DNA from: Klebsiella indica
GTDB lineage: Bacteria > Pseudomonadota > Gammaproteobacteria > Enterobacterales > Enterobacteriaceae
Assembly: GCF_005860775.1 (NCBI RefSeq)
Contig: NZ_VCHQ01000009.1
Span: forward strand, 1 to 64,000
Direction of reading: 5' to 3'
DNA length: 64,000 nt
Part shown: in pieces, positions 45,410 through 56,457 of the stretch
Layout of the letters: the number at the start of each line of letters is the position of its first letter
How positions within the stretch are numbered: position 1 is the first letter of the stretch
Made by a program: the position numbers and the translations under genes
The notes under the pieces: generated by a model
What the model was told of the DNA's origin: nothing
Seen by the model: only the letters and a program-made list of their open reading frames with translations
Database searches by the model: none

Positions 45410-46129
45410 ATGGTCATTAAGGCGCAAAGCCCTGCGGGTTTCGCTGAAGAGTACATCATTGAGAGTATCTGGAATAACCGCTTTCCTCCTGGTTCAATTC
45501 TTCCCGCTGAACGTGAGCTTTCTGAACTGATTGGTGTGACCCGTACAACCTTACGTGAAGTGTTGCAACGCCTGGCCCGCGATGGCTGGTTAACTATTCA
45601 GCACGGGAAACCCACGAAGGTGAATAATTTCTGGGAAACATCGGGCCTGAATATTCTCGAAACCCTGGCGCGTCTCGATCATGACAGCGTACCGCAGCTC
45701 ATTGATAACCTGCTGTCGGTGAGGACGAATATTTCGACTATATTTATTCGCACCGCATTCCGCCAGCATCCGGACAAGGCGCTGGACGTGCTGGCGAGCG
45801 CGCATGAGGTGGAAGATCATGCGGATGCCTTTGCTGAGCTGGATTACAACATTTTCCGCGGTCTGGCTTTTGCGTCCGGTAACCCGATCTACGGCCTGAT
45901 CCTCAATGGTATGAAAGGGTTGTATACACGCATTGGTCGCCACTATTTCTCCAGTCCGGAAGCGCGTAGTCTGGCGTTGGGCTTCTATCATCAACTGGCG
46001 AAAGTTTGTGAAGAGGGCCTTTACGAGCAGGTTTATGAGATTGTGCGCCGCTATGGGCGCGACAGCGGTGAGATTTGGCACCGTATGCAAAAAAGCCTGC
46101 CAGGCGATTTAGCTATCAATATGCGCTAA
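45410..46129 (+). CDS. fadR: Fatty-acid metabolism regulator FadR
   Basis: 239 aa, the E. coli length. The N-terminal GntR winged HTH ([22 protein letters not shown], about residues 29-50) and the C-terminal acyl-CoA-binding helical domain are intact. Represses fad genes and activates fabA/fabB; acyl-CoA releases DNA. The start MVIKAQSP follows AATGGA. Its likely targets in this window are fadD and its own promoter. Confidence 0.97.
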   Translation: MVIKAQSPAGFAEEYIIESIWNNRFPPGSILPAERELSELIGVTRTTLREVLQRLARDGWLTIQHGKPTKVNNFWETSGLNILETLARLDHDSVPQLIDNLLSVRTNISTIFIRTAFRQHPDKALDVLASAHEVEDHADAFAELDYNIFRGLAFASGNPIYGLILNGMKGLYTRIGRHYFSSPEARSLALGFYHQLAKVCEEGLYEQVYEIVRRYGRDSGEIWHRMQKSLPGDLAINMR

Positions 46130-46143
46130 ACCCGGTGAATGAT

Positions 46144-46176
46144 AAAAAATGCCCGGCGTGACTGCCGGGCGTTTTG
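46144..46176. terminator. Bidirectional terminator of fadR and ycgB
   Basis: GCCCGGC-GTGACT-GCCGGGC flanked by AAAAAAT on the left and GTTTTGC on the right, between convergent genes. Confidence 0.85.
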
Positions 46177-46186
46177 CTTTCAATCA

Positions 46187-47719
46187 TTACAGCGCATTTT
46201 GCCGCGGAGGAACGCGATCCAGCAGTTCAACGCTGCCATCGGCGTTTTGCTGCTCCAGAAGAACATCAAATCCCCACAGGCGGTGAACATGCTTAAGAAC
46301 TTCACGGCGGCCTTTATCTAACGGTACGCGGTTATGCGGCACGTAGCGCAGGGTTAAGGAGCGGTCACCGCGCAGGTCAACATTCCAGACCTGAATATTG
46401 GGCTCAAGATTGCTCAGATTGTACTGTGCTGAAAGTTTCGAGCGGATCTCACGGTATCCCTCTTCGTTATGAATAGCGGATATCTCCAGATAGTTGTTGT
46501 GATCGTCATCGAGCACGGTAAAGAAGCGGAAATCGCGCATGACTTTCGGCGACAGGAACTGGCTGATAAAGCTCTCATCCTTAAAATCCCGCATGGCGAA
46601 ATGCAGCGTTTCAAGCCAGTCAGAACCGGCAATATCCGGGAACCAGTATCTGTCCTCTTCCGTCGGCGACTGGCAAATACGTTTAATATCCTGGAACATG
46701 GCGAAGCCCAGTGCGTACGGGTTAATGCCGCTATACCACTGGCTATTGTAGGGCGGCTGGAACACGACATTGGTATGGCTGTGGAGGAACTCCAGCATAA
46801 AGCGCTCCGTCACTTTTCCTTCATCGTAAAGATGATTGAGGATGGTGTAGTGCCAGAAAGTTGCCCAGCCTTCGTTCATGACCTGAGTCTGCTTCTGCGG
46901 ATAAAAGTACTGGCTGACCTTACGCACGATGCGTAGGATTTCACGCTGCCAGGGCTCCAGTAACGGCGCGTTTTTCTCCATAAAGTAGAGCAAATTTTCC
47001 TGCGGTTCCGAAGGATACCGGCGTTTGGCTTCTACGATTTTTTCCTCTTCGCGCTTCGGTAAAGTACGCCACAGCATATTCACCTGGCTTTGCAGATACT
47101 CTTCGCGACTTTTTTGCCGTGCTTTCTCCTCTTGTAAGGAAATTTTTTGTGGGCGTTTGTAACGGTCGACACCATAGTTCATTAAGGCATGGCAGGAGTC
47201 GAGCAGTTTCTCGACTTCATCAACGCCGTAGCGCTCTTCACATTCGGTGATGTATTTACGTGCGAAGATCAGATAATCAATGATTGAGCTGGCATCTGTC
47301 CAGCTGCGGAACAGATAGTTGTTTTTGAAGAAGGAGTTATGCCCGTAGCAGGCATGAGCCATCACCAGCGCCTGCATGGTAATGGTGTTCTCTTCCATTA
47401 AATAGGCGATGCAGGGGTTGGAATTAATCACAATCTCATAGGCCAGGCCCTGTTGACCGTGCTTATAAGCTTGTTCGGTTTCAATGAATTTTTTACCAAA
47501 TGACCAGTGCGGGTAGTTGATAGGCATCCCGACGCTGGAGTACGCATCCATCATCTGCTCGGAAGTAATCACTTCAATTTGGTGCGGATAGGTATCAAGA
47601 CGGTACAGTTTCGCCACCCGGTCGACTTCTGCCAGATAAGTCTCCAGCAGTTCAAAAGTCCAGTCGGGTCCATCGCTTAAACGGGTTGCGTCCTTGTTCA
47701 TGGAATCAATCGTAGCCAT
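46187..47719 (-). CDS. ycgB: SpoVR-family protein YcgB
   Basis: 510 aa, the E. coli length. Soluble SpoVR-like protein with highly conserved blocks such as TYPHQIEVITSEQMMDAYSS, MAHACYGHNSFFKNN and MNEGWATFWHY. YcgB is in the RpoS regulon and functions with YeaG/YeaH-type genes in some bacteria, but its biochemical role is unknown. The start MATIDSMN is at 47719; an upstream in-frame extension of 30 residues is probably leader. Divergent from dadA. Confidence 0.95.
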   Translation of the reverse strand: MATIDSMNKDATRLSDGPDWTFELLETYLAEVDRVAKLYRLDTYPHQIEVITSEQMMDAYSSVGMPINYPHWSFGKKFIETEQAYKHGQQGLAYEIVINSNPCIAYLMEENTITMQALVMAHACYGHNSFFKNNYLFRSWTDASSIIDYLIFARKYITECEERYGVDEVEKLLDSCHALMNYGVDRYKRPQKISLQEEKARQKSREEYLQSQVNMLWRTLPKREEEKIVEAKRRYPSEPQENLLYFMEKNAPLLEPWQREILRIVRKVSQYFYPQKQTQVMNEGWATFWHYTILNHLYDEGKVTERFMLEFLHSHTNVVFQPPYNSQWYSGINPYALGFAMFQDIKRICQSPTEEDRYWFPDIAGSDWLETLHFAMRDFKDESFISQFLSPKVMRDFRFFTVLDDDHNNYLEISAIHNEEGYREIRSKLSAQYNLSNLEPNIQVWNVDLRGDRSLTLRYVPHNRVPLDKGRREVLKHVHRLWGFDVLLEQQNADGSVELLDRVPPRQNAL

Positions 47720-48040
47720 TAGCGCGCCCTCATTGTTGGTGGTTCTCTCTGTACGGAAAACCTCTAAACAAGCATAGAACACGGTGCCGTAAACTGCGTT
47801 GATGAGCAATTTCTTTTCTTCGCGATTTCACAATCTTAAAGGCGTTATTTTGCGCTTTAATTAGAATTTTATTCTGAAGAAAAAGGGAGCGTAGCAGGAG
47901 ATTTTAAATCAGTGGGGCCACTACTGGCGGTGAATCCTGTGAAGCGGGTCATCATAAATAAAGCGTATGTTGAATAATATTTTCATCTGGGTTATCAATT
48001 TGTAATTAGATGATTGTTCTTTAACGATTACGGAGCCGAT
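47720..48040. other. ycgB-dadA divergent promoter region (321 bp)
   Basis: AT-rich. In E. coli the dadAX promoter binds Lrp and CRP; I could not place a confident site here. Confidence 0.4.
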
Positions 48041-49339
48041 ATGCGCGTCGTTATACTGGGAAGTGGGGTCGTTGGGGTCGCAAGCGCCTGGTATTTAAGC
48101 CAGGCAGGACATCAGGTGACGGTAATTGACCGTCAGCCGGGAGCCGCTGAGGAGACAAGCGCTGCAAATGCCGGACAGATCTCTCCGGGCTATGCTGCGC
48201 CGTGGGCAGCGCCTGGCGTGCCGCTGAAAGCAATCAAATGGCTATTCCAGCGTCATGCGCCGCTGGCGATTGGTTTTGACGGGACGCAGTTCCAGTTGAG
48301 ATGGATGTGGCAGATGCTGCGCAACTGCGATACCCGTCACTACATGGAGAATAAAGGACGCATGGTGCGTCTGGCCGAATACAGCCGCGATTGCCTGAAA
48401 GCGCTGCGTGAAAGTACCGGTATCCAGTATGAAGGCCGCCAGGGCGGGACTCTGCAGCTTTTTCGCACGGCTAAACAGTTTGAAAACGCCACCCGTGATA
48501 TTGCCGTGCTGCAAGAGGCGGGTGTGCCTTATCAACTGATGGAAGCGCAGCATCTGCGGGAGGTTGAACCCGGGCTGGCCGAGGTCAGTCATAAGCTGAC
48601 CGGCGGTTTACGTTTACCCAACGATGAAACCGGCGACTGCCAGCTGTTTACCACGCGTCTGGCGGCGATGGCGGAGCAGGCGGGGGTGACCTTCAGATTT
48701 AATACGGCAGCGGATGCGTTGTTATATGAAGGGGAGCAGATCTCCGGTGTGAAATGCGGGTCTGAAATCATCAAAGCTGATGCATACGTTATGGCATTAG
48801 GTTCATATTCAACGGCTATGCTGAAAGGGCGGGTGGATATTCCGGTTTATCCGCTGAAGGGCTATTCACTCACGATTCCGCTGGCGGAAGAAGACGGCGC
48901 GCCAGTATCGACTATTCTGGATGAAACTTACAAAATCGCCATAACCCGCTTCGATAAGCGTATTCGCGTCGGGGGCATGGCGGAGATTGTCGGTTTTAAT
49001 AAAACACTGCTGCCGTCGCGGCGTGAGACTCTGGAGATGGTGGTACGCGATCTGTTCCCCCGCGGCGGTCATATTGAGCAAGCGACCTTCTGGACCGGAT
49101 TGCGGCCGATGACGCCGGATGGTACGCCGGTGGTAGGCCGTACGGCGTATAAAAATCTGTGGCTCAACACCGGGCATGGCACGTTAGGGTGGACCATGGC
49201 TTGTGGCTCAGGGCAACTGCTTAGCGATTTGATCTCCGGACGAACCCCGGCGATTCCGTATGACGATCTTGCGGTCACTCGCTATCAGCGTGGGTTTTCC
49301 CCGGCTCGTGCCCGACATTTGCACGGTGTTCATAATTAA
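48041..49339 (+). CDS. dadA: D-amino-acid dehydrogenase DadA
   Basis: 432 aa, the E. coli length. Membrane-associated flavoprotein oxidising D-alanine (and other D-amino acids) to pyruvate and ammonia with quinones. N-terminal FAD motif [15 protein letters not shown]; the C-terminal [17 protein letters not shown] is characteristic. ATG at 48041 has GGAG five bases upstream. Operon with dadX. Confidence 0.97.
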   Translation: MRVVILGSGVVGVASAWYLSQAGHQVTVIDRQPGAAEETSAANAGQISPGYAAPWAAPGVPLKAIKWLFQRHAPLAIGFDGTQFQLRWMWQMLRNCDTRHYMENKGRMVRLAEYSRDCLKALRESTGIQYEGRQGGTLQLFRTAKQFENATRDIAVLQEAGVPYQLMEAQHLREVEPGLAEVSHKLTGGLRLPNDETGDCQLFTTRLAAMAEQAGVTFRFNTAADALLYEGEQISGVKCGSEIIKADAYVMALGSYSTAMLKGRVDIPVYPLKGYSLTIPLAEEDGAPVSTILDETYKIAITRFDKRIRVGGMAEIVGFNKTLLPSRRETLEMVVRDLFPRGGHIEQATFWTGLRPMTPDGTPVVGRTAYKNLWLNTGHGTLGWTMACGSGQLLSDLISGRTPAIPYDDLAVTRYQRGFSPARARHLHGVHN

Positions 49340-49351
49340 CAAGGAGTTTTT

Positions 49352-50422
49352 ATGTCCCGTCCTGTAAAGGCCAGTATTGATCTCTCAGCTTTGCGGCAAA
49401 ATCTGCAAATTGTTCGCCGCGCCGCGCCCGGCTCGCGCCTGTGGGCGGTGGTCAAAGCAAATGCTTATGGCCACGGTCTGGCGAGAGTCTGGGGCGCGCT
49501 GAGCGCCGCTGAGGGGTTTGCGATGCTGAATCTGGAAGAGGCGATCCTGCTGCGCGAGCTGGGCTGGAAAGGGCCGATACTGATGCTGGAAGGCTTCTTC
49601 CATGCCGATGAACTGGTGTTGTTTGATAAATATCGTCTGACAACCAGCGTACACAGCAACTGGCAAATCAAGGCGCTTCAGCAGGCGAAACTGCATGCGC
49701 CGCTTGATATCTACGTTAAGGTGAACAGCGGGATGAATCGGCTGGGCTTTATGCCGGAACGTCTGCCGATTGTCTGGCAGCAACTGCGGGCACTCGATAA
49801 CGTCAGTGACATGACGTTAATGTCGCACTTTGCTGAAGCGGAAAAAGCGGAAGGCATTGTGGAACCGATGCGCCGTATCGAACAGGCGGCGGAAGGTCTC
49901 GATTGCCCGCGCTCGCTGGCAAATTCCGCCGCCACGTTATGGCACCCGGAAACCCATTATAATTGGGTAAGACCGGGTATCGTGTTGTATGGCGCTTCAC
50001 CTTCCGGCCTGTGGCAGGATGTGGCCAATACCGGGTTGAAACCCGTGATGACCCTAAGCAGCGAGATTATTGCCGTGCAGAATCTGAAGGCCGGAGACGC
50101 GGTAGGCTATGGCGGGATCTGGAAAGCGACGCAAGAACAGAGAATCGGAATCGTCGCCTGTGGCTATGCGGATGGCTATCCTCGCCTGGCGCCGACCGGC
50201 ACGCCGGTACTGGTTGACGGTGTGCGTACCACCACGGTAGGGCGCATCTCAATGGATATGCTGGTGGTCGATTTAACCCCTTGCCCACAGGCGGGGATTG
50301 GCGCGCCGGTTGAGCTGTGGGGCAAAGAGATTAAAATTGACGACGTTGCCGCCGCCTGCGGCACCGTCGGCTATGAATTAATGTGCGCTCTGGCGCCGCG
50401 CGTTCCGGTTGTGACAGCGTAA
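49352..50422 (+). CDS. dadX: Catabolic alanine racemase DadX
   Basis: 356 aa. PLP enzyme converting L- to D-alanine to feed DadA. PLP lysine K35 in AVVKANAYGHG; the second-base tyrosine region is in GDAVGYGGIW. AAGGAG lies eight bases before ATG. Second gene of dadAX, 12 bp after dadA. Followed by a long hairpin shared with convergent cvrA. Confidence 0.97.
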   Translation: MSRPVKASIDLSALRQNLQIVRRAAPGSRLWAVVKANAYGHGLARVWGALSAAEGFAMLNLEEAILLRELGWKGPILMLEGFFHADELVLFDKYRLTTSVHSNWQIKALQQAKLHAPLDIYVKVNSGMNRLGFMPERLPIVWQQLRALDNVSDMTLMSHFAEAEKAEGIVEPMRRIEQAAEGLDCPRSLANSAATLWHPETHYNWVRPGIVLYGASPSGLWQDVANTGLKPVMTLSSEIIAVQNLKAGDAVGYGGIWKATQEQRIGIVACGYADGYPRLAPTGTPVLVDGVRTTTVGRISMDMLVVDLTPCPQAGIGAPVELWGKEIKIDDVAAACGTVGYELMCALAPRVPVVTA

Positions 50423-50458
50423 CGGAAGGTGAGGCGGATCACTCCGTCTCACCTTCCG
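50423..50458. terminator. Hairpin between convergent dadX and cvrA
   Basis: CGGAAGGTGAG / CTCACCTTCCG, an 11-bp stem with further inner pairing; it includes the last codons of cvrA. T tracts are absent, so termination strength is uncertain. Confidence 0.55.
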
Positions 50459-52172
50459 CCATACGGACACCGACTCTGAGTACGTGATCTTCTTCTTTTT
50501 CTGCCACCGTCCACACCATTCCGGCAAACTCCACCTGGTCACCGACAACCGGGGCGGCGCCTAACAACTGCTGAATGACATCCCCGAGTGAATGCTGATG
50601 CTCGCGGAACTCTTCTCCGCCGTCGATACCGTAAATTTGTGCCACATCGGCGAATTTTGCATCCGCATCAAGGATGAAATCACCGAAGAAGCGCTGATCA
50701 AGCGACACGGGCGGCGACTGACTGAACAATTTCCCCAGCGCCGGCAAATCGCGTTCGCGGCCAATAACGCAGAGAATATCCCCTTCCAGCAGCCGCGTGC
50801 TGCCCGTCGGGTGCAGCAGAACATTATCGCGAAACAGCGCGGCAATACGCGTTTCAGGTGGCATATGCAGGTCGCGTAGCGCCGCGCCGACGCACCATTT
50901 CTCGGCGCTAAGCTGGTAAACAAACTGCTCCCACGGGTTCTTCGGATGAATATCCAGCCCCACCCGGGAAATGGGATACCCCACCAGCGGCACGACGACT
51001 TTGGCTTTTTTTGCCGCCCACGACAGAGACGTGCCCTGCAAAAGCAGCGAGACCAGGACAACGAAGAAGGCCACATTAAAGAATAACCGCGCGTTTTCCA
51101 GACCGGCCATCATCGGAAAGACGGCGAGAATAATTGGCACCGCGCCACGCAGACCGACCCAACTGATAAACATCCGTTCGCGGAGATTAAAGCCGCGAAA
51201 GGGTAACAGACCGGCAAATACCGATAGCGGGCGGGCGATGAATATCATCCACATCGACAGAATGAGCGCCGGGATAGCGATGGGCCATAAATCGGATGGC
51301 GTCACCAGCAGACCGAGTACCAGGAACATGGCGATCTGCGCCAGCCATGCCAGACCGTCAAAGTTCTGCAGGATGCCGTGGCGGTTGCGAATCGGCCTGT
51401 TACCAAGCAGGAAGCCGCACAGATAAACCGCAAGGATGCCGCTGCCATTCAGCGATGTGGTTGCGGCAAAAATCATGATCCCGCCGCTCAGCGCCAGCAA
51501 GGGATAAAGACCAGTTGGCAGTACGATGCGGTTGATCATCTGCAGCAGCAGATAACCGCCTGCCAGACCAATGGCGATACCTAATCCAAACTGCTGCACG
51601 AGATGGACCACGAACAGCCAGCTCAGGCCAGTCTGATGCTGTTCGATCATCTCAATAAGCGTAATGGTCAGGAACACCGCCATCGGATCGTTGCTGCCGG
51701 ATTCAATTTCCAGCGTGGAGCCGACGCGTTCGTTCAGGCCCTTACCGCCGAGCAATGAAAACACCGCAGCCGCATCGGTGGAGCCAACGATTGCGCCGAT
51801 CAGCATGCCTTCAATAAGATTGAGATGAAATAACCAGGCCGCCATCGCACCGGTGAGAATGGAAGTAATCAGAACGCCCACCGTGGCGAGTGAAAGCGCA
51901 GGCCACAGCGCAACGCGAAAGGAGCTGGCCTGGGTTCTCATCCCGCCATCCAGCAGAATGATCGCCAGCGCCAGGTTGCTCACCATATAAGCGAATGGAT
52001 AGTTGTCAAAAGGAATACCGCCGATACCATCAACGCCCGCCAGCATCCCGATGGCCAAAAAGATAACCAGAATGGGGATGCCGAGGCGTGAGGAAAAAGA
52101 ACTTAATAAGATGCTACTGGTTACTAAAACAGAACCCAGGATAAACAAATTGATGACCGCAGCGGCGTCCAA
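50439..52172 (-). CDS. cvrA: K+/H+ antiporter CvrA (NhaP2)
   Basis: 577 aa. The CPA1 membrane domain (about 12 helices, residues 1-390) holds [16 protein letters not shown] and [13 protein letters not shown]; cytosolic RCK-C (about 405-485) and CorC/HlyC-type domains follow. Supports volume regulation at low osmolarity in E. coli. Start chosen at TTG 52172 (AAGGAG ten bases upstream), which aligns with the E. coli N-terminus; an ATG 24 bases earlier lacks a ribosome site. Confidence 0.94.
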   Translation of the reverse strand: MDAAAVINLFILGSVLVTSSILLSSFSSRLGIPILVIFLAIGMLAGVDGIGGIPFDNYPFAYMVSNLALAIILLDGGMRTQASSFRVALWPALSLATVGVLITSILTGAMAAWLFHLNLIEGMLIGAIVGSTDAAAVFSLLGGKGLNERVGSTLEIESGSNDPMAVFLTITLIEMIEQHQTGLSWLFVVHLVQQFGLGIAIGLAGGYLLLQMINRIVLPTGLYPLLALSGGIMIFAATTSLNGSGILAVYLCGFLLGNRPIRNRHGILQNFDGLAWLAQIAMFLVLGLLVTPSDLWPIAIPALILSMWMIFIARPLSVFAGLLPFRGFNLRERMFISWVGLRGAVPIILAVFPMMAGLENARLFFNVAFFVVLVSLLLQGTSLSWAAKKAKVVVPLVGYPISRVGLDIHPKNPWEQFVYQLSAEKWCVGAALRDLHMPPETRIAALFRDNVLLHPTGSTRLLEGDILCVIGRERDLPALGKLFSQSPPVSLDQRFFGDFILDADAKFADVAQIYGIDGGEEFREHQHSLGDVIQQLLGAAPVVGDQVEFAGMVWTVAEKEEDHVLRVGVRMAEGETE

Positions 52173-52264
52173 TGTTGACGTACTCCTTACCGGCATGAAT
52201 ATGAATTAAAAACTACACCATTTTAACAATCTCACGCTAATCAGGATATGCGTTAGAGGAATTT

Positions 52265-53179
52265 TTATTCCGTCAGAACCGGGTGGCCGCTGATGCGCAA
52301 TGTTGTGATGGATGTGTTGTTGACCAGTTGTCCTCTGGCGCCCAGCGGCAACGTGACGGTGCGCTGCTCATGACCAAATTCCAGCCCCGAAATAACGGGA
52401 ATGTTAAGCTGTGCGCGAAGGTAATCGTATACCACCGGCAGGTCATATCCGGCATCATAGTCGTTAGCATTCCCCTGACTGAAGCTGCCTAAAATAATCG
52501 CCCGCTGGCGCGCCAGAATACCGCTATTAAGCAACTGCAATAGCATTCTTTCGACCCGGAAGGGATGTTCGTTAATATCTTCGACCACCAGAATTCCGTC
52601 GCTAATCTGCGGCATCCACGGCGTACCAATAAGCGATGTCAGCATGGCCAGGTTGCCGCCCCACAGGGTGCCTTCGGCGCGGCAGTCTGGCCCATCACCG
52701 TGCCATTCCAGGGTAAACGCCGGGCTACGCAACGCCTGCCAGAAATGGTGCCGGGTAAATTCGTTTAGCGTCTCCGCGCCAAAATTGCCAGCCAGCATCG
52801 GTCCGCTAAAAGTGATGACGTCTCCTTTTGCCAGTAGGCCCATCTGAATGGCGGTAAAATCGCTGTGGCCGCAAATGAGCAGCGGATCCCGCTGCTGGCG
52901 GGCGATCAGCGCCTGCCAGTCAATGTGCGGCAGCAGGCGAGTCGCGCCATAGCCGCCGCGAACCGCCAGCACAATACGGTTTTTACCGTCCAGCGTTGCA
53001 AGATGGTTGATATCGGCGAGTCGTTGATGTTCCGTTCCGGCGAAACGCCGTTCCCGGCGGGGGATTACCTCCAGATGCATGACCTGATGTCCAGCCTCCT
53101 GCAGACGTTGTACGCCGCGGTTAGCCGCCTGCTGGTTGCTGCAATAACCGGAGGGGGCGATGAGGTAAAACTGGGACAT
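52265..53179 (-). CDS. ldcA: L,D-carboxypeptidase LdcA
   Basis: 304 aa, the E. coli length. Cytosolic serine peptidase of family S66 removing the terminal D-alanine from murein tetrapeptide during recycling. Nucleophile S106 in ICGHSDFTA; the catalytic Glu and His lie in the C-terminal half (VVEDINEHPF and GLEFGHEQRT). Divergent from emtA; both act on peptidoglycan. Confidence 0.96.
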   Translation of the reverse strand: MSQFYLIAPSGYCSNQQAANRGVQRLQEAGHQVMHLEVIPRRERRFAGTEHQRLADINHLATLDGKNRIVLAVRGGYGATRLLPHIDWQALIARQQRDPLLICGHSDFTAIQMGLLAKGDVITFSGPMLAGNFGAETLNEFTRHHFWQALRSPAFTLEWHGDGPDCRAEGTLWGGNLAMLTSLIGTPWMPQISDGILVVEDINEHPFRVERMLLQLLNSGILARQRAIILGSFSQGNANDYDAGYDLPVVYDYLRAQLNIPVISGLEFGHEQRTVTLPLGARGQLVNNTSITTLRISGHPVLTE

Positions 53180-53274
53180 GACAATTCCTTGCTAAGAATG
53201 AAAGGGTTATCATGCCGCCTGGCGCGTTTATTGTCATCACCGCGCGGCAAACTTCAGCCAATAAGGATCGATGT

Positions 53275-53886
53275 GTGAAATTGAGATGGTGTATGTTTTT
53301 ACTGGTCTTGCTGGCCGGTTGTAGCTCAAAACAAGATTATCGTAATCCGCCGTGGAACCCGGAAATCCCGGTTAAGCGAGCCATGCAGTGGATGCCCGTC
53401 AGTGAAAAAGCCGGTGCGGCGTGGGGAGTGGATCCGCAGTTGATCACCGCGATTATCGCCATTGAGTCCGGCGGTAACCCGACGGTTATCAGTCAATCTG
53501 GCGCGGTTGGCCTGATGCAACTGAAACCATCGACATCAGGTCGTGATGTGTACCGGCGGATGGGCTGGAGCGGCGTTCCTTCAGTGAGCGAGCTGAAAAA
53601 TCCTGAGCGCAATATCTCCATGGGGGCCGCGTATCTGAGCATTCTTGAAACCGGTCCGCTGGCGGGGATTAAAGATCCGCAGGTGATGCGCTATGCGCTG
53701 GTGGTCGCCTATGCCAATGGCGCGGGGGCGCTGCTGCGGACATTCTCGTCGAGTCGGCAGGATGCGATTGACGAAATTAATGAGATGGATGCGGATGACT
53801 TCTTTGAGCACGTTGTGAAAAAACATCCGGCACCACAGGCCCCGCGTTATATCTGGAAATTACAGAAAGCGCTGGATGCCATGTAA
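53275..53886 (+). CDS. emtA: Membrane-bound lytic endotransglycosylase EmtA (MltE)
   Basis: 203 aa from GTG (AAGGA eight bases upstream), the E. coli length. Lipoprotein signal LLVLLAGC with C16; catalytic E64 in [12 protein letters not shown] motifs [11 protein letters not shown] and [10 protein letters not shown]. Cleaves peptidoglycan endolytically at the outer membrane. It is the last gene in the LT2-like gene order before the junction with yecA. Confidence 0.96.
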   Translation: MKLRWCMFLLVLLAGCSSKQDYRNPPWNPEIPVKRAMQWMPVSEKAGAAWGVDPQLITAIIAIESGGNPTVISQSGAVGLMQLKPSTSGRDVYRRMGWSGVPSVSELKNPERNISMGAAYLSILETGPLAGIKDPQVMRYALVVAYANGAGALLRTFSSSRQDAIDEINEMDADDFFEHVVKKHPAPQAPRYIWKLQKALDAM

Positions 53887-53895
53887 TCCCGCATT

Positions 53896-53930
53896 CTCCC
53901 CGCAGGCTGTATTGCGGGGAGGAATTTTTC
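53896..53930 (+). terminator. Rho-independent terminator of emtA
   Basis: CTCCCCGCA / TGCGGGGAG stem, then GAATTTTTCC, 9 bp past the stop. Confidence 0.8.
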
Positions 53931-54077
53931 CTTCCTTATCGTCAGACTGAGGCCTTTTTCCCTTTCAGTCCGTTTGCCGGAAAAGAGGCACTGTCGCCGA
54001 ATGCGCCATGTCAGGTAGTTTTCTCGCGCTATTTCCGCTACTGTAAGCGCCATTTTTCTACGAGCATGAGCCTGGTT

Positions 54078-54746
54078 ATGAACAGCGGACCCCTGAATGA
54101 AAGCGAAATTGAATGGCTGGACGAGATCCTGTCGAAATATGCTGAAGAAGGCACCATCCTTGATGTTGCCGAACTTGATGGATTGCTGACGGCGATTCTC
54201 TCCGGGCCGACGGAGATCGAACCCGCGCAGTGCCTGCTGGCTATCTGGGGAGGGGCGGATAACGTACCGCGCTGGGCTAACGACCGGGAACGGAACCGAT
54301 TTGTGGATCTGACGCTGCGGCAGATGAGCGATATTGCGGAGCGTCTAAGCGATTACCCCGATCAGTTTGAGCCGATGTTTGGCAGCCGTGAAGAGCAAGG
54401 GCAGGAACTGACTATCGTCGAAGAGTGGTGCTTCGGCTATATGCGCGGTGTGGGCCTGAGCGACTGGTCCGCCTTACCGGCACCGTTGCAGGCCGAACTG
54501 GATGCTATCGCTTTGCATGGCTCCGAGGCGCACTTTGAGGCGCTTGATAACTTATCTGCTGACGAGTTTGTCGCCAGCGTAGAGCGAATTCGTCCGGCGG
54601 CTCTGGCGCTCTATAACTACTGGACCGAGCATGCTCAGCCCATAGCGGGTCAACAGCCGGTCAGAAATGAGGCGAAGATCGGGCGCAACGATCCTTGTTC
54701 CTGCGGCAGCAACAAGAAATACAAACAGTGCTGCTTAGCGAAATAA
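54078..54746 (+). CDS. yecA: YecA family protein (UPF0149 with SEC-C motif)
   Basis: 222 aa. N-terminal UPF0149 helical domain ([11 protein letters not shown]..., [21 protein letters not shown]) and C-terminal SEC-C zinc motif [17 protein letters not shown]. coli YecA is a ribosome- and SecA-associated accessory protein. Start MNSGPLNE aligns with E. coli MKTGPLNE; an ATG 12 bases upstream is also possible. In E. coli and LT2 it is not adjacent to emtA. Confidence 0.92.
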   Translation: MNSGPLNESEIEWLDEILSKYAEEGTILDVAELDGLLTAILSGPTEIEPAQCLLAIWGGADNVPRWANDRERNRFVDLTLRQMSDIAERLSDYPDQFEPMFGSREEQGQELTIVEEWCFGYMRGVGLSDWSALPAPLQAELDAIALHGSEAHFEALDNLSADEFVASVERIRPAALALYNYWTEHAQPIAGQQPVRNEAKIGRNDPCSCGSNKKYKQCCLAK

Positions 54747-54770
54747 AATCAGGGGCCGCACAGGCCCCTG
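54741..54770. terminator. Terminator between convergent yecA and tyrP
   Basis: CAGGGGCC-GCACA-GGCCCCTG with GATTTTATTT following on the minus strand; best suited to tyrP. Confidence 0.85.
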
Positions 54771-54774
54771 AAGA

Positions 54775-55986
54775 TTACCCCACCGCAGGCAGCAACCCCG
54801 TGGCAATAGCGAACTGAATGCCCACGATACCGATCCCGCACAGCAGAACCAGCCACAGAGCCGGGGTCCCTCCGGCCACTCGCCACGCGGCATCAGGATG
54901 CTGTCTACGGCTCTTGATGGCCAGCAATGCAGGGAGCATGAGCGCCAGTACCGCCAGCGCGACACCGGCATAACCTAAAGCCATTACGAACCCGCGCGGG
55001 TAGAACAGGGCGAAGGCCAGAGGCGGCAGAAAGGTGATTGCACCGCTCTGTATACGTCCGCTGACGCTGTTGTTACGTTGAAACAGATCGGCCAGGTAGT
55101 CGAATAACCCAAGCGCTACGCCGAGGAATGAGGTAGCCAGCGCCAGATCGGCAAACAGATGGACGGCCACTTCAACGTGCGATGAAACCACCACTCCGCG
55201 GATTGTTTCTAACAGTCCGTTAAGCCCGGCATTTTTTGCCAGCAGGTGGGTAAAGGTGGTCGAATCAATACTGCCAAGGGTCGCCAGTTGCCAGAAAATA
55301 TAGGCGACCAGCGGAATAAAGCTACCGATAATAAATACCCGACGCAGCTTTCGAACATCCCCGTTAAGGTAGCTGACGATACTGGGTATGCTGCCGTGAA
55401 AGCCAAAAGAAGTGAACATCACCGGTATTGCCGATAGCGCCAGCCCTTGTTGTAAGGGCAGAGTCAACAGGTTCATCTGATGAATGTGCGGCAGGAGAAG
55501 CGCCAGCATAACCGCAAGGAAGATAATTTTGGCGCTGAATAAAAAACGGTTAAAAAGGTCGACCAGCGATGTTCCGATACACACCACCGTCCCGCCGATG
55601 CCGGTAAACAGCGCAACGCCGACAGCAGGCGACAGGGTCCAGTTCAGCCACTGATTGAGACTCGCGGCCAGTAGTTCGCCAGCCCCGCTTATATAGGCGG
55701 CGGTCAGGGCGTACAATAAGAACAGCATGCAAAAACCGGTTACCCATTGCCCATAACGCCCCAGATAGCGGGCCGCGAGAGAGCCCAGCCCCATGTCAGC
55801 CGGTACATGCTGGTAAACCTCCAGCAACAATAACGCGGTGTAGCACATCAACGCCCAAAGCGTGATGAGCAAACCTAACGTAACGGCGAAACCGACGCCT
55901 GCCGATGCTAATGGCATCGCTAACATTCCGGCGCCGATAGTGGTCCCGGCGACGATTAAAATACTGCCAAGAGTGCGATTCTTCAC
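54775..55986 (-). CDS. tyrP: Tyrosine-specific transporter TyrP
   Basis: 403 aa from GTG, the E. coli length and start (VKNRTLGS). About 11 membrane helices; amino-acid/polyamine family signature [16 protein letters not shown] near the N-terminus. H+-driven tyrosine uptake at the inner membrane. A TyrR box is visible about 90 bp upstream. An in-frame ATG 30 bases upstream lacks a ribosome site. Confidence 0.95.
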   Translation of the reverse strand: MKNRTLGSILIVAGTTIGAGMLAMPLASAGVGFAVTLGLLITLWALMCYTALLLLEVYQHVPADMGLGSLAARYLGRYGQWVTGFCMLFLLYALTAAYISGAGELLAASLNQWLNWTLSPAVGVALFTGIGGTVVCIGTSLVDLFNRFLFSAKIIFLAVMLALLLPHIHQMNLLTLPLQQGLALSAIPVMFTSFGFHGSIPSIVSYLNGDVRKLRRVFIIGSFIPLVAYIFWQLATLGSIDSTTFTHLLAKNAGLNGLLETIRGVVVSSHVEVAVHLFADLALATSFLGVALGLFDYLADLFQRNNSVSGRIQSGAITFLPPLAFALFYPRGFVMALGYAGVALAVLALMLPALLAIKSRRQHPDAAWRVAGGTPALWLVLLCGIGIVGIQFAIATGLLPAVG

Positions 55987-56077
55987 GCTTTCATCTATCC
56001 ATAACGGAATACACAATTGATTATGCCGCGCAGGGTATGTGAAATCCGCGTGTTCGTCAAACCAGTGGTACAGGGGG

Positions 56078-56095
56078 TGTAATGATTGGTTTACG
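56078..56095. promoter_or_regulatory. TyrR box of tyrP
   Basis: TGTAAT-GATTGG-TTTACG fits the TyrR consensus TGTAAA-N6-TTTACA at 10 of 12 bases, upstream of tyrP as in E. coli, where TyrR with Phe activates and with Tyr represses. Confidence 0.65.
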
Positions 56096-56181
56096 GATGT
56101 CGCGATTTTGCGTTAAAGCTGCGCTGGCGCAAGAATCGCTTATCCCGACGAGTTTATGCTTTGTGTTTTACGGGAGGCATT

Positions 56182-56421
56182 ATGCAATCAATTCATGGCC
56201 ACGAAGTTTTACAAATGATGCTCGCGTCAGGTGAGCCTTATACTGCCGCCAGCCTGGAGGCGGCGATTACCGCGCGTTTCGGCACGGAGGCGCGATTCCA
56301 TACCTGTTCGGCTGAGGGGCTGAGTGCGGCGGAACTGGTGGCGTTTTTGCAGAAAAAGGGTAAGTTTATTGCCAGAGAAAATGGGTTTAATACCCATGAA
56401 AGTAAAATTTGCCATCATTAA
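56182..56421 (+). CDS. yecH: YecH family metal-binding protein
   Basis: 79 aa, the E. coli length. MQSIHGHEVLQMM, FHTCSAEGLSAAELV and the terminal SKICHH supply conserved His/Cys residues that suggest a metal site. Function unknown. GGGAGG lies just upstream of ATG. Between tyrP and ftnA as in E. coli. Confidence 0.93.
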   Translation: MQSIHGHEVLQMMLASGEPYTAASLEAAITARFGTEARFHTCSAEGLSAAELVAFLQKKGKFIARENGFNTHESKICHH

Positions 56422-56424
56422 TAC

Positions 56425-56456
56425 GGCGACGTTTGTTACACGTCGCCATTATTTTG
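56425..56456. terminator. Terminator between convergent yecH and ftnA
   Basis: GGCGACGT / ACGTCGCC stem with a 7-base loop, followed by ATTATTTTGC. Confidence 0.75.
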
Positions 56457-56457
56457 C

